Program-made: the position numbers and the translations under genes
DNA from: UBA11574 sp964591175
GTDB lineage: Bacteria; Desulfobacterota; Desulfobacteria; Desulfobacterales; UBA11574
DNA length: 64,000 nucleotides
Direction of reading: 5' to 3'
NCBI GenBank assembly: GCA_964591175.1
Contig: CAZQAF010000006.1
Span: forward strand, 1 to 64,000
Notes under the pieces: generated by a model
What the model was told of the DNA's origin: nothing
What the model saw: the letters and a program-made list of their open reading frames with translations, nothing else
Databases searched by the model: none
In this document: positions 8,393 through 17,714 of the stretch, piece after piece
How the letters are laid out: each line of letters begins with the position of its first letter
How positions within the stretch are numbered: the stretch's first letter is position 1

Positions 8393-11071
8393 ATGAAAAA
8401 CGAAAAAACTGTGTATCTCATCGACGGAAGTGCATATATTTATCGGGCCTACCATGCCATAAGGGGTCTGTCCAATTCCAAAGGACTCCCCACCAATGCC
8501 GCTTTCGGGTTCACCCGCATGCTAATTAAGCTCATCGAGGATCGGTCTCCGGAATATGTGGCCATGTTTTTTGATGCCAAGGGGCCGACATTCAGACATG
8601 AACTTTACCGGGATTACAAAGCCAACCGCCCTCCCATGCCGGAGGATCTGTCAATACAGATCCCTTACATAAAGGAAATAACCCATGGGTTCAATATACC
8701 GGTTATTGAAATGCAGGGCTTTGAAGCGGACGACCTCATCGGCACGTATGGATGCCGGGCAGAAAAGGCAGGGTTTTCGATTGTCATGGTTACCGGCGAT
8801 AAAGATTTTATACAGCTGGTTACGGAACATGCGGTCATCTGGGATCCCATGAAAGAAAAAACCATCGATATTCAGTCTGTCAGAAAAGATTTCGGCCTTG
8901 AACCTTCTCAGATGATCGATGTGATGGCGCTTTCGGGAGATACATCGGACAATATCCCCGGCGTGCCCGGAATCGGTCCCAAAACAGCGCTGTCTTTAAT
9001 TCGGACCTTCGGGTCCATTGACCGTCTCTATGAACAGGTTCATACAATTACACAGAAAAAGCAGCACCAAAACCTTGTTCAATACAAGGAACAGGCATTA
9101 CTGAGTAAAAAACTGGTTCAGATCGATATCGATGCTCCCCTTTCATTTCATCCTGAAAAGTTTAGATTCAAAGGACCGAATAATGCCAAATTGTCACCAC
9201 TTTTTAAAAACCTGGAATTCAGGCAACTTCAGGAAATTTTTCCCGAACCCATTGATCTTTCAAATAAAAACTATCAGTCGATTTTCGAGATATCGGCACT
9301 TTCCGATTTGATCGGGCGACTCGGCACGGCAAGAAAGTTTAGTGTCGATACCGAGACCACATCAAAAGATCCCATGAAGGCCAAGCTCGTAGGGTTGTCG
9401 TTTTCCATGATGCCCGGCGAAGCATTCTACATCCCGTGCGCCCATGATTATCCGGACGCCCCGCCGCAACTGGCGATAGAAAAGGTATTACATTTATTAA
9501 AACAGATACTTGAAAACCCGGATATCAAAAAAATCGGCCAAAACATAAAATACGATTGGATGGTCCTCAAGCGTCACGGGATAAACCTCTCCGGTGTTAC
9601 CTTCGACACCATGCTGGCCTCTTACTTGATTAACCCGTCCAAACGCGCACACAATTTGAACCAGATTGCTATGGATTTTTTGGGCCACAAGACGACCACC
9701 TACAAGGAGATTGCAGGAAAAGGGAAAAAAAATGTCAGCTTTGCCGAAATTCCCCTGGAGAAGGCGGTTCCGTATTCCTGCGAAGATGCAGATATTACGC
9801 TGGCGGCCGCTGATGTCCTCATGCCGATGCTGGAAGAAACCGGTTTGATCAAATTGTTCAATACCGTTGAGTTGCCACTGGTGCCGGTTTTGATGAATAT
9901 GGAAATGACCGGCATTTGCGTAGACAAAGAAAAGCTCAAGGATCTTTCCAAATCCTTCGAACACCAGCTCGAGCAGTTAGAAGGGATGATATATGCCGTT
10001 GCCGGGGAAGAATTTAATATTAAATCGTCCCAGCAGCTCGGAAACATACTGTTTGAAAAACTCAAGCTGCCGGTTCAAAAAAAGACCCGAAAAAAAACAG
10101 CGTATTCAACAGATGTCGACGTATTGACGGTTCTTGCAGAAAAACATGAACTCCCGGCGCTTGTTTTAAGACACAGAACCCTTGCCAAGCTGAAATCAAC
10201 CTATACGGATGCCCTTCTCGATCTGATTCATTCGGAAACCGGAAGAATCCATACGTCCTATAATCAAACGGTTACGGCCACGGGAAGGCTGAGCAGTTCC
10301 GACCCGAATCTTCAGAACATTCCCATCAGGACGGACGAGGGCATCGAAATTCGTAAGACATTTGTTCCCAGAAAAGGATGGATCATGATATCCGCCGATT
10401 ATTCTCAGATCGAGCTCCGCATACTGGCCCATTATGCCGATGATGATATATTGATCAAGGCATTCACGGATGACGAGGATATTCATGCGCGAACAGCCGC
10501 CGAAGTGTTTCAGGTTTTTCCCTCATTTGTGACGTCTGAGCTGAGACGACAGGCCAAGGTTATTAATTTCGGCATCATTTATGGAATGAGCCCCTATGGG
10601 CTTTCCAAAGAACTGGGGATCAGCCAGAAAATGGCCAAAACTTTCATAGACAACTATTTTTCCAGATACCAAGGCGTCAAAAGATTTATCGATCAGACCA
10701 TCGACGATGCCAGAAAAAACAAAAAAACGAGCACGCTGCTGGGTCGCATCAGACTGTTGCCGGATATCAATAGTTCCAATAAAACGGTGAGGGAATTTGC
10801 GGAACGGACGGCCATCAATACGCCGATTCAAGGCACGGCCGCCGATCTCATTAAACTGGCCATGATCCGTGTGGACGAAGCCTTTCGGCAAGGGGGGCTG
10901 AACAGCGCAATGCTACTATCCGTCCATGACGAAATCGTTTTTGAGGCGCCTCCGGATGAACTTGCGACCGTTAAACGCCTTGTCAAAGAAATCATGGAGG
11001 GGATCTGGAATCTAAAGGTCCCTCTGAAAGTCAATGTGGCATCGGGTGAAAATTGGGCGGAGGCCCATTAA
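8393..11071 (+). CDS. polA: DNA polymerase I
   Basis: An 892-residue family A polymerase for Okazaki-fragment processing and repair. The N-terminal 5'-3' exonuclease domain begins VYLIDGSAYIYRAYHA and includes VTGDKDFIQLV and the helix-hairpin-helix GVPGIGPKTALSL. The 3'-5' exonuclease domain starts near residue 320 with FSVDTETTS, so the proofreading Asp and Glu appear present. Polymerase motif A is SADYSQIELRILAH near 668, motif B FGIIYGMSPYG, and motif C LSVHDEIVFE near 843. Length matches the family. The ATG at 8393 follows GGAAACGGA and gives the standard start. The upstream 200 bases hold no gene. Confidence 0.97.
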   Translation: MKNEKTVYLIDGSAYIYRAYHAIRGLSNSKGLPTNAAFGFTRMLIKLIEDRSPEYVAMFFDAKGPTFRHELYRDYKANRPPMPEDLSIQIPYIKEITHGFNIPVIEMQGFEADDLIGTYGCRAEKAGFSIVMVTGDKDFIQLVTEHAVIWDPMKEKTIDIQSVRKDFGLEPSQMIDVMALSGDTSDNIPGVPGIGPKTALSLIRTFGSIDRLYEQVHTITQKKQHQNLVQYKEQALLSKKLVQIDIDAPLSFHPEKFRFKGPNNAKLSPLFKNLEFRQLQEIFPEPIDLSNKNYQSIFEISALSDLIGRLGTARKFSVDTETTSKDPMKAKLVGLSFSMMPGEAFYIPCAHDYPDAPPQLAIEKVLHLLKQILENPDIKKIGQNIKYDWMVLKRHGINLSGVTFDTMLASYLINPSKRAHNLNQIAMDFLGHKTTTYKEIAGKGKKNVSFAEIPLEKAVPYSCEDADITLAAADVLMPMLEETGLIKLFNTVELPLVPVLMNMEMTGICVDKEKLKDLSKSFEHQLEQLEGMIYAVAGEEFNIKSSQQLGNILFEKLKLPVQKKTRKKTAYSTDVDVLTVLAEKHELPALVLRHRTLAKLKSTYTDALLDLIHSETGRIHTSYNQTVTATGRLSSSDPNLQNIPIRTDEGIEIRKTFVPRKGWIMISADYSQIELRILAHYADDDILIKAFTDDEDIHARTAAEVFQVFPSFVTSELRRQAKVINFGIIYGMSPYGLSKELGISQKMAKTFIDNYFSRYQGVKRFIDQTIDDARKNKKTSTLLGRIRLLPDINSSNKTVREFAERTAINTPIQGTAADLIKLAMIRVDEAFRQGGLNSAMLLSVHDEIVFEAPPDELATVKRLVKEIMEGIWNLKVPLKVNVASGENWAEAH

Positions 11072-11118
11072 CTCGTTATCCTACGGCCCATAAACATGGT
11101 AGAGATTGACGAAATTTT

Positions 11119-11289
11119 CTATTCCGATGGTTCGGAATCTTCTTTAACGCCTTTCACTGTTTGTTCGACTGTTTTGTAAACCGCCTTAAACAATTCATCA
11201 AAAGCAGCCGGTCCCACCCGTCCCGTTTCAATGAATTTCACGACGATTTCTTTGGTTGATCTTAAGATCAGCTCGTCGAGAGTGCCCAT
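11119..11289 (-). CDS. Small conserved-looking protein of unknown function
   Basis: A 56-residue protein (MGTLDELILRSTKEIVVKF at the N terminus), largely helical with an acidic C terminus. The ATG at 11287-11289 is preceded by AAGGATTTCAA on the reverse strand; a longer frame to 11385 lacks a ribosome site and would run into the queF promoter. The pattern of a short helix, the phrase ETGRVGPAAFDELF and then another helix recalls small proteins seen in deltaproteobacterial genomes, but no function is known to me. It converges with polA and diverges from queF. Confidence 0.6.
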   Translation of the reverse strand: MGTLDELILRSTKEIVVKFIETGRVGPAAFDELFKAVYKTVEQTVKGVKEDSEPSE

Positions 11290-11405
11290 TTGAAATCCTT
11301 TTAGATTTATATGTAATGAATTTAAATCGTTATCAGAAGCAAACCTGTATGTCAAGATCCAAACGATATGCATTGTGACCGTCATAAAAAATTCATGCGC
11401 TTTGT

Positions 11406-11434
11406 TTGACAGAAACCGTTTTCTTCTCTATTAT
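11406..11434 (+). promoter_or_regulatory. Sigma-70-type promoter of queF
   Basis: A perfect -35 box TTGACA (11406-11411), a 17-bp spacer and a -10 box TATTAT (11429-11434). The predicted start at about 11441 gives a leader of roughly 27 bases before the queF ATG, too short for a preQ1 riboswitch. Confidence 0.75.
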
Positions 11435-11467
11435 AACATTTCTCAAAAAACAAATGGAGCACGAAAC

Positions 11468-11869
11468 ATGGCGTCATCATCAGAAAAACAAATAAAGTAT
11501 CCTATTGAAAGTCCGGATGTCGTTAAGACCGATATTCTTGTTCCGATGGAATATCAGTATCACGGACAAAGGGATATCGATATTGTCATTCGACAACCCG
11601 AATATACTTCCGTATGTCCGATGACGGGATTACCGGATATGGGATGCATTACCATTGCCTACCGGCCGCATCAGAAAATTATTGAATTGAAATCGTTAAA
11701 ATATTATCTGTTGCAATATCGAAACGTAGGGATTTTCTACGAACACGCGGTGAACCGAATTCTTGAAGATCTGGTTTCTGTGCTGGCGCCTAAATATATG
11801 GAAGTTGCGGGAGACTTTACGGCAAGGGGCGGCATGACGACCAAGGTTAGCGCCGTGTTCGAAGGATAA
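11468..11869 (+). CDS. queF: NADPH-dependent 7-cyano-7-deazaguanine reductase QueF
   Basis: A 133-residue unimodal-type QueF, which reduces preQ0 to preQ1 in queuosine biosynthesis for tRNA. The catalytic Cys is in TSVCPMTGLPDMG (about residue 45), followed by the family motif ELKSLKYYL and the conserved NRILED region. The ATG at 11468 lies eight bases after GGAG. Four bases separate its stop from the ATG of the following lipoprotein gene, so the two are probably one transcript from the promoter at 11406-11434. Confidence 0.93.
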   Translation: MASSSEKQIKYPIESPDVVKTDILVPMEYQYHGQRDIDIVIRQPEYTSVCPMTGLPDMGCITIAYRPHQKIIELKSLKYYLLQYRNVGIFYEHAVNRILEDLVSVLAPKYMEVAGDFTARGGMTTKVSAVFEG

Positions 11870-11873
11870 GGTC

Positions 11874-12842
11874 ATGTTCAATATTTTTAAATTGTTTAGC
11901 GTAAAAACCCGTCCGGCTGTCGGTTTTTTGTTTTTTCCGGCGGTAATCTTCATGATGACAATGATGACAGGGTGTTCGACCGTTCATTCAATTGAAAAAT
12001 CGACCAAGCACATGGTGAGAGATTTCAAGTCGCCGGATAGTGATTTGAAAAAAACGATCGCCCTAATGCCCTTTGAAAACAAAACCACCTTTAAAGATGG
12101 GGGCATGGATGAAAAAATTATTCAAAATCTGACCCGGGCCATTACCTCCTCCTGCTCGAACATTCTTGTGGAAAAACCGGACGATTCGAACTATCCTGAA
12201 GAACTGACAGGGCTTCCCAGGCAGATGCCGGGAAAGATCGACAACTTTGATCTGGCCAAAATCGGAAGACGGTTCGGATTGAACGGGGTTGTCACCGGCT
12301 CGGTAGTCAATATCTCGCCGGATAATAAGAAGAAAGGAATTCTGTGGTTCAAAGATACCCATTACTACGTTCAGGTTCAGATTTCGGCTCAGTTGTATGA
12401 TACGGAAACCGCCGCGAAACTGCTTGATGAGAGTTTTGTCCACGAAGTAGAAGTTGACGAAGCAGACTTGGAATCGATACAAACAGAATCCGGCATCCAA
12501 GCATCCATTATAGATGAGGCGTTGAAGGCCATCGTCGACAAAATGGGGGAAAAAATTTGCAGTGCTGTTGTCTTGCAGCCTTGGAAAGGATTCATCGCTT
12601 CCATCAATGCCCATCGGATTATGATAAATTCCGGAGAAAAAACGGGTCTTAAAATCGGAGATCTGTTTGATGTTTTTGACAGCAGCGGCATCTTCAAAGG
12701 GGCGGGAGGCCAACGATTCTTTATCCCGGGCGTTAAGGTAGGGGAAATCAAGATCACCACGGTCTATCCCGACAAGGCTGAAGCAATTCTACTCTCGGGT
12801 AAGGACATACAGGCGGGCTTTTCCATTCGGACAAAAGATTAA
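11874..12842 (+). CDS. CsgG-like lipoprotein
   Basis: A 322-residue lipoprotein. After a signal segment, the lipobox MMTGCS puts the acylated Cys near residue 34. The next region (KKTIALMPFENKT) and the later GLNGVVTGSV match the fold outline of CsgG/penicillin-binding activator LpoB-like outer-membrane proteins. The C-terminal part (MINSGEKTGLKIGDLFDVF, GEIKITTVYPDKAEA) looks like the FlgT-type C-terminal domain. It may act in secretion or envelope assembly; the exact partner is unknown. It follows queF by four bases and its end overlaps the remnant of hutI on the other strand by four bases. Confidence 0.7.
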   Translation: MFNIFKLFSVKTRPAVGFLFFPAVIFMMTMMTGCSTVHSIEKSTKHMVRDFKSPDSDLKKTIALMPFENKTTFKDGGMDEKIIQNLTRAITSSCSNILVEKPDDSNYPEELTGLPRQMPGKIDNFDLAKIGRRFGLNGVVTGSVVNISPDNKKKGILWFKDTHYYVQVQISAQLYDTETAAKLLDESFVHEVEVDEADLESIQTESGIQASIIDEALKAIVDKMGEKICSAVVLQPWKGFIASINAHRIMINSGEKTGLKIGDLFDVFDSSGIFKGAGGQRFFIPGVKVGEIKITTVYPDKAEAILLSGKDIQAGFSIRTKD

Positions 12843-13150
12843 AAACTGCAGTCGAATTTGAGCAGCGGGTCGTCATATACCAGTTCACCATTTTTTATGA
12901 CTTTTTCCACCGTATTTATCCCTACATGATATGGGATGACTTGATACGAGGGGTATTTGAGTATGACGACGTCCCCGTTCTTTCCGATATCCGGACTTCC
13001 GATCGTATCCGCACGCCGCAACGCTGCCGCACCGTTAATGGTAAGGGCGGTAACGGCCTCTTCGATACTGAGGTTCATATAAAGCGTTGCCAGCGCAAAT
13101 ATTAACGGGATCGATTCCGAATAGCAGCTTCCGGGATTGAAATCCGTCAA
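12839..13150 (-). pseudogene. hutI: Remnant of imidazolonepropionase (hutI 3' end)
   Basis: About 103 codons corresponding to the C-terminal quarter of HutI, the histidine-degradation amidohydrolase. It begins at TDFNPGSC, normally preceded by a metal-site region, and continues through LSIEEAVTALTINGAAALRR and the terminal beta-sandwich. Upstream codons (13151 onward, reverse strand) no longer resemble the family, so the N-terminal three quarters are gone. The break is at about 13150-13170, immediately next to the broken start of a hutH remnant on the opposite strand. No ATG start exists; TTG at 13150 is only formally possible. Non-functional. Confidence 0.8.
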
Positions 13151-13165
13151 ACCTTCCTTATTTGC

Positions 13166-13564
13166 CCTTCGGGTGGATTGAACCGTGTTCAGAATTCCGC
13201 CGCCCTTGTTTCAGAAAACAAGGTTCTTTCTCACCCGGCTTGTGTAGATTCCATCCCGACTTCCGCCAACAAAGAAGATCATGTTTCCATGGGAACGATT
13301 TCTGCGCGCAAATGTCGAGACATCATCAAAAATGCCGAAAACGTCGTTGCCATTGAACTCCTGTGCGGTGCGCAGGCACTGGACCTTTTCACCAATATGA
13401 AACCGGGTGAAGGATCCCTGGCGGCATACACCGCCATTAGAAATGCCGTCCCGCATTTGGAAAAAGATCGGATATAGCATGAAGATATTCAAATGATTAA
13501 AGAATTGACGAAAAACGGCGTAATTATCGATGCGGTGGAACAAAAGGTAGGGAGACTCAATTAA
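13166..13564 (+). pseudogene. hutH: Remnant of histidine ammonia-lyase (hutH 3' end)
   Basis: About 130 codons matching the C-terminal quarter of HutH: SAALVSENKVLSHPACVDS, ANKEDHVSMG and the IRNAVPHLEKDR segment. An in-frame TAG at 13475-13477 follows DRI, and then the frame resumes with family-like HEDIQMIKELTKNG up to TAA at 13562-13564. The N-terminal catalytic region that makes the MIO cofactor (Ala-Ser-Gly) is absent. It therefore carries both a large deletion and a nonsense codon. Its lost N terminus pointed toward the lost N terminus of hutI, which implies one deletion removed the middle of a divergent pair. Confidence 0.82.
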
Positions 13565-13591
13565 TTCGGGACAAACCGGATTTAAAAGGAA

Positions 13592-15871
13592 TTATCGTTT
13601 TTCGACATGGTCGTAAAGCAAGGGATGCGTACAGACTTCGAAGTATTTTTGATCGGTCTTTCGAATGATGGAAAAGTCGTTCGGGGAAACAACCGGTATT
13701 CGGGCCTCCCGTATGATTAATCTTTGATAATTGCCGGTTTTCGTCGGAAATTTGCCGGTATGAACTTTGATCTTTTCCGTTTGCAGCTTTGGGATATGGC
13801 AGGTGAATGACTGGAGGTCGATTTCCTGTGACAATTTCGTAAAGCCTTCTGCATTCAATTCAATACCGTTTACATTGTATCGCAAAAAGGGATCATCTTC
13901 CGGAGCTTCGTCATTATTTTTCGATGCGGTTCGAAATACGTAAAGATTGAACGGATATTTGGGGTTATGGCTTTCCCGGCACAATGGTTTCGCACATCTC
14001 GCCATTCGATCCGCGGCGTTGATTGCCGGTGAGATCATGATACGATGACTTTCATCAAAGAGAAATGTCGGCGCACTGTTCGTATAGCTTATCCCGATGC
14101 CCAGTTCGAGCACCGGCAGCTGATGTTTTTCGCTTTTTGAATTATATTTTTGTACGATTTGAAGGATACTGCCTGCAAGGCCGCAGGCCCGTGCCACGCA
14201 ATACCCTCCTTGTTGAGCATCTTCACGCTCGGAGATGGCCAGAATAACCGCATCTCCTTCAAGAAATACTTTTTCGGCAGAATAATCAAACAGGATGCTG
14301 GTGATGGGGGCAAAAAAATTCAGATTAAAAAAAGATGCCGGGTTTAATCCTTTCTCCTTCATTTTCAGGGTAATCCGTGTGGAATCGCGAACATCCGCCT
14401 TGACGACCACATGGTTGATAATCGGTTTATCCTCGGGCGGCTGTTCGTCGTTGAGCAAAAATTCGTAAAGGATATGATTCTCACGGGACAGAGCGATGGT
14501 CTTTTTTTCCGTTACAAGATTGATGCTGTCCATTGCTTCTTTGAGGATCAAAAAATTTTGGAGATCTCTGTGATACCGGGCAAAGTCGTTTAAGAACTGT
14601 ATCAAATATTTTTTCTTCTCTAAAACCGTAATATTTTTAATATCCGCGATCTTTTTTTTCAAAGGTGCAAGGGAGAATGATTTGCCGTAAAATCCTTTTA
14701 CACGAGCAAGCTGTCTTGCAATATCTTTTCTTTTTTTGGGTTGAATAAGATACTGTAAGACCTGATGGGGTACCAGCGGCGGGCAATATTCAAGATAGAT
14801 CGATTTCATTTGATAAAAAGCGGTGATTCGTTGGGTAAGGCCGATTTTTTTGAATTTTTTATAAAAAAAATGCAATCGTTTTTCTTGGTTTTTCGCCAGA
14901 TTCTTAAGATTTTCAAGTTCTTTCCGGTCTGCTTTTTGTTTTTTAAGAACCTTATACCGGCTTCTGGAATTAAAGCAGTTAAACATTAAGTCCATGTTAT
15001 CCACATGTCTAAGCCACATGTCGATTTCATCATAATGGGTATCTTTAACGTTTTTTGCAGATGATCCAAGGATCGGGCGGGCGATTTTTGTTTTATCGAC
15101 AGATCCGTTTGCTGCGGATGGACCGGTTAGAAAAATTTTTAGCAGGATTTTTCTTAAAAGTTTTCTAAGCAAGGACAGCAAATTCTCATAGCTGTCCGGA
15201 TCTTCAAAACGATGGCCGATTAGAACATATTTTTCCATCATAAACAGATCCTCGAAAGGATTCTCTGCATGGATAAAGGGATTGGAAAAGAAATCGTCGG
15301 GCAAAACCGTTTCAGACCCCAATATCGACTCCCGCATTTCTGTACTGCTTTCCTGTTGAACCTCTATCAGATACCTAAAAAGATCCGATGCAACATTAAG
15401 CAGGATGGATTTTTTATTTTCCTGGACCCGGGACAGCTTTTCTTTTATTCTAATATATCCGCTCAGTCCTTCGCTGGACGAGATTTCGTGCTTTCTGGCG
15501 ATATCGTTAAGATCTTCCGATAACCTGTTGAACTGGAACGGAATTTGCTTTGTCAATTTTTTGATAATAGCGATTTGAGCCAGCAGATCGATTTGAATTT
15601 CTGAAGCAGACTTTGCTTGATTGACCGCAGCGCGCAGGACATCACTGCAATGATGCTTAAACGCGTCTCTTTCGGAAACCAGACTCGATGCGCCATCCAA
15701 GTCTAAAAGATTTTTCATTTTGGCGTGTTTTAGAAAAAGCTGCCGAACCAAGTTGGCTGAGGAAAGACAAAACGCCGGGCTCAGATACACATCGAAATGG
15801 ATGTTGTCCACGCCCGGAGACAATTTGTCCATTGGGAGCTGCACCGAATAGGTTTTAAGGGGAAGCTTCAT
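13592..15871 (-). CDS. Large protein with a class III nucleotidyl-cyclase-like C-terminal domain
   Basis: A 759-residue soluble protein on the reverse strand. The first 500 residues are helical and rich in Lys/Leu/Glu with coiled-coil character (RKELENLKNLAKNQEKRLHF) and have no recognised domain. From about residue 515 the sequence HVVVKADVRDSTRITLKMKE, then VFLEGDAVILAI and GIGISYTNSAPTF, resembles the adenylate/guanylate cyclase fold: a metal-binding Asp region, the GD(G) turn and a GIGI strand. Not all catalytic residues are obvious, so activity is uncertain. Start chosen at ATG 15871; upstream in-frame ATGs at 15895 and 15949 are possible. It stands alone, convergent with the hut remnants. 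Confidence 0.65.
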   Translation of the reverse strand: MKLPLKTYSVQLPMDKLSPGVDNIHFDVYLSPAFCLSSANLVRQLFLKHAKMKNLLDLDGASSLVSERDAFKHHCSDVLRAAVNQAKSASEIQIDLLAQIAIIKKLTKQIPFQFNRLSEDLNDIARKHEISSSEGLSGYIRIKEKLSRVQENKKSILLNVASDLFRYLIEVQQESSTEMRESILGSETVLPDDFFSNPFIHAENPFEDLFMMEKYVLIGHRFEDPDSYENLLSLLRKLLRKILLKIFLTGPSAANGSVDKTKIARPILGSSAKNVKDTHYDEIDMWLRHVDNMDLMFNCFNSRSRYKVLKKQKADRKELENLKNLAKNQEKRLHFFYKKFKKIGLTQRITAFYQMKSIYLEYCPPLVPHQVLQYLIQPKKRKDIARQLARVKGFYGKSFSLAPLKKKIADIKNITVLEKKKYLIQFLNDFARYHRDLQNFLILKEAMDSINLVTEKKTIALSRENHILYEFLLNDEQPPEDKPIINHVVVKADVRDSTRITLKMKEKGLNPASFFNLNFFAPITSILFDYSAEKVFLEGDAVILAISEREDAQQGGYCVARACGLAGSILQIVQKYNSKSEKHQLPVLELGIGISYTNSAPTFLFDESHRIMISPAINAADRMARCAKPLCRESHNPKYPFNLYVFRTASKNNDEAPEDDPFLRYNVNGIELNAEGFTKLSQEIDLQSFTCHIPKLQTEKIKVHTGKFPTKTGNYQRLIIREARIPVVSPNDFSIIRKTDQKYFEVCTHPLLYDHVEKR

Positions 15872-16181
15872 TGAATTTGAAAAAAAAGTAAACATATGCC
15901 CTACACACAGGCACTGTGTTATGAATGTTAGCTCATGTAACGACAACACGCTTTCATGGCACTTTTGTGTGTTTCAACCCCGATAATCAGACTATCGAAT
16001 TTGTTGATGCAAGTCAAACACCTCTTTAACCTATCGGCATTTGATATTTTTGTCTTAAGCGGTATTCGGCCGTTAAATGGTGAATGGGAGATGATGTTTT
16101 ACATAAAACAGGGATTATGGTAATTTTAAAGAAAGAACTTTTATGGCAATTAAAATGAGCCTTAAAAAAGGAGGTCCTGAA
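15872..16181. other. Divergent intergenic region
   Basis: About 310 bases between the reverse-strand cyclase-like gene and the UPF0173 hydrolase gene. It is AT-rich. The formal upstream extensions of both flanking frames lie here, but no further gene, repeat or structured RNA is apparent. Promoters for both genes are expected but no strong -35/-10 pair was identified. Confidence 0.45.
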
Positions 16182-16865
16182 ATGGCAATAAACATAACAT
16201 GGTATGGGCATGCATGTTTTTTGATCGAATCCAAAGGCGCAAAATTGTTGATTGATCCCTTCATTACCGGGAATCCTTTGGCGCCGGTTTCGGCAGATGC
16301 GATCGAAACGGATTACATCCTTGTTTCACACGGCCACGGCGATCATTTAGGGGATACCATAGACATCGCCAAGAGAACCAATGCGACCGTCATTTCAAAC
16401 TATGAGATTCAGAACTGGTTCGTTAAGCAGGGATTGGAAAACGTTCATCCGCAACACATCGGCGGTGGTTTCAATTATCCCTGGGGCCGTGTAAAATTGA
16501 CCATTGCCCAGCATGGATCAGCGCTTCCGGACGGCACTTACGGCGGCAATCCCTGTGGATTTTTGTTGTACATAGAAGGGAAGAAGATTTACCATGCCTG
16601 CGATACAGGCCTTTTCTTCGATATGAAACTGATCGGTGAAGAGGGGATCGATCTGGCGATTCTGCCCATCGGAGACAACTTTACCATGGGTCCGGATGAT
16701 GCCTTGCGCGCCGTAAAACTGATTGAACCGGGGTATGTGATTCCGATTCACTATAATACGTTTGATGTCATCAAACAGGATCCCAACGCATGGGCGGATA
16801 AAGTGAAAGAAGAAACCTCGGCCAAAGTGGCGCTAATGAAACCCGGAGACGTTTTTAAACTATAG
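16182..16865 (+). CDS. UPF0173-type metal-dependent hydrolase (metallo-beta-lactamase fold)
   Basis: A 227-residue UlaG/UPF0173-like hydrolase. The N terminus MAINITWYGHACFLIE is typical, followed by LLIDPF, the metal-binding SHGHGDHLGD (HxHxDH) near residue 54, a later CDTG near 140, and the terminal YVIPIHYNTF with the last metal His. The substrate is unknown. An AAAGGAGGT ribosome site at 16167-16175 fixes the start at ATG 16182, although the frame is open to an earlier ATG at 16143. Confidence 0.88.
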   Translation: MAINITWYGHACFLIESKGAKLLIDPFITGNPLAPVSADAIETDYILVSHGHGDHLGDTIDIAKRTNATVISNYEIQNWFVKQGLENVHPQHIGGGFNYPWGRVKLTIAQHGSALPDGTYGGNPCGFLLYIEGKKIYHACDTGLFFDMKLIGEEGIDLAILPIGDNFTMGPDDALRAVKLIEPGYVIPIHYNTFDVIKQDPNAWADKVKEETSAKVALMKPGDVFKL

Positions 16866-16900
16866 CCTTAATCTTATATTCCAAGAGAATTCGAAATCTT

Positions 16901-17707
16901 ATGTCCCAAAGAGATTATTACCAGATATTGGGGATCGAAAAGGATGCCGGGCAGAAACAGGTCAAAGAGGCCTACCGGCATTTGGCCTTTAAATATCATC
17001 CGGACAGAAATCAAGGCAATCCAAAAGCTTCCGAAGAGATGAAGACTGTCAATGAAGCCTACGCCGTGCTTTCGGATCCGGCGAAAAGGCGCGAATACGA
17101 TGCCTTACGGCAACGGTTCGGATCATCCGCCCACACCCGGTTCAAAAGCAGCTATTCCGAACAGGATATTTTTAGCGGTTCGGATATCAACCATGTTTTT
17201 GAAGAAATGGCAAAGGCATTCGGATTTCGAGGCTTCGATGACGTCTTCAGGGAATTTTACGGAAGCAATTACCGATCCTTTCAGTTCAAACGCCCCGGTT
17301 TTTTTGCCGGGGGATTTATTTTTGGCGGCCCGTATCAAGGTGGCGAACGCGGTCAATCGACAATTCCGCCGCCGGGTACCCTGGGAAAGCTCTCCAGATT
17401 TATTTTAAAAAAAATCAGCGGCATTGAGATCGCCCAAAACGGCAAAGATCTTGAGGACGTGATTCATTTGACCGGTGAACAGGCACGGCAGGGAGGACCT
17501 TACGCTTATTTTTTGCGAAAAAAATCCAAAAAACTGCTGGTTAGGATTCCGCCGGGCGTCTCGGAGGGACAGCGAATACGGCTTGCGGGAATGGGAGAAG
17601 ATGGAAAAGGCGGAGGAGCGCCGGGAGATCTTTACTTAAAAGTTCACATCAAAAGACCGCTCATTCACAAAATCAAAAAGTCCATTGCCGATCTTCGCAA
17701 GCGGTGA
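16901..17707 (+). CDS. DnaJ-like co-chaperone without zinc finger (short form)
   Basis: A 268-residue J-domain protein. Residues 1-68 form the J-domain with the HPD triplet in KYHPDRNQ, which stimulates DnaK ATPase. A Gly/Phe-containing linker follows (FKRPGFFAGGFIFGGPYQGG). A single C-terminal peptide-binding-like segment (RIPPGVSEGQRIRLAGMGEDG ... GDLYLKVHIKRP) ends soon after, so the second beta-domain and dimerisation part of CbpA/DnaJ are missing. It is a paralogue of 27788-28687, with which it shares the linker phrase QDIF-x-GSD. The downstream palindrome begins eight bases after the stop and may terminate transcription. Confidence 0.85.
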   Translation: MSQRDYYQILGIEKDAGQKQVKEAYRHLAFKYHPDRNQGNPKASEEMKTVNEAYAVLSDPAKRREYDALRQRFGSSAHTRFKSSYSEQDIFSGSDINHVFEEMAKAFGFRGFDDVFREFYGSNYRSFQFKRPGFFAGGFIFGGPYQGGERGQSTIPPPGTLGKLSRFILKKISGIEIAQNGKDLEDVIHLTGEQARQGGPYAYFLRKKSKKLLVRIPPGVSEGQRIRLAGMGEDGKGGGAPGDLYLKVHIKRPLIHKIKKSIADLRKR

Positions 17708-17714
17708 CATGAAC

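Noticed and set aside
11435..11467. preQ1 riboswitch before queF
   Set aside because: The predicted leader is only about 27 bases and contains no preQ1 hairpin.
13475..13477. TAG in hutH as pyrrolysine
   Set aside because: HutH has no pyrrolysine in any form I know, and the gene is also missing its N-terminal three quarters; a nonsense mutation is simpler.
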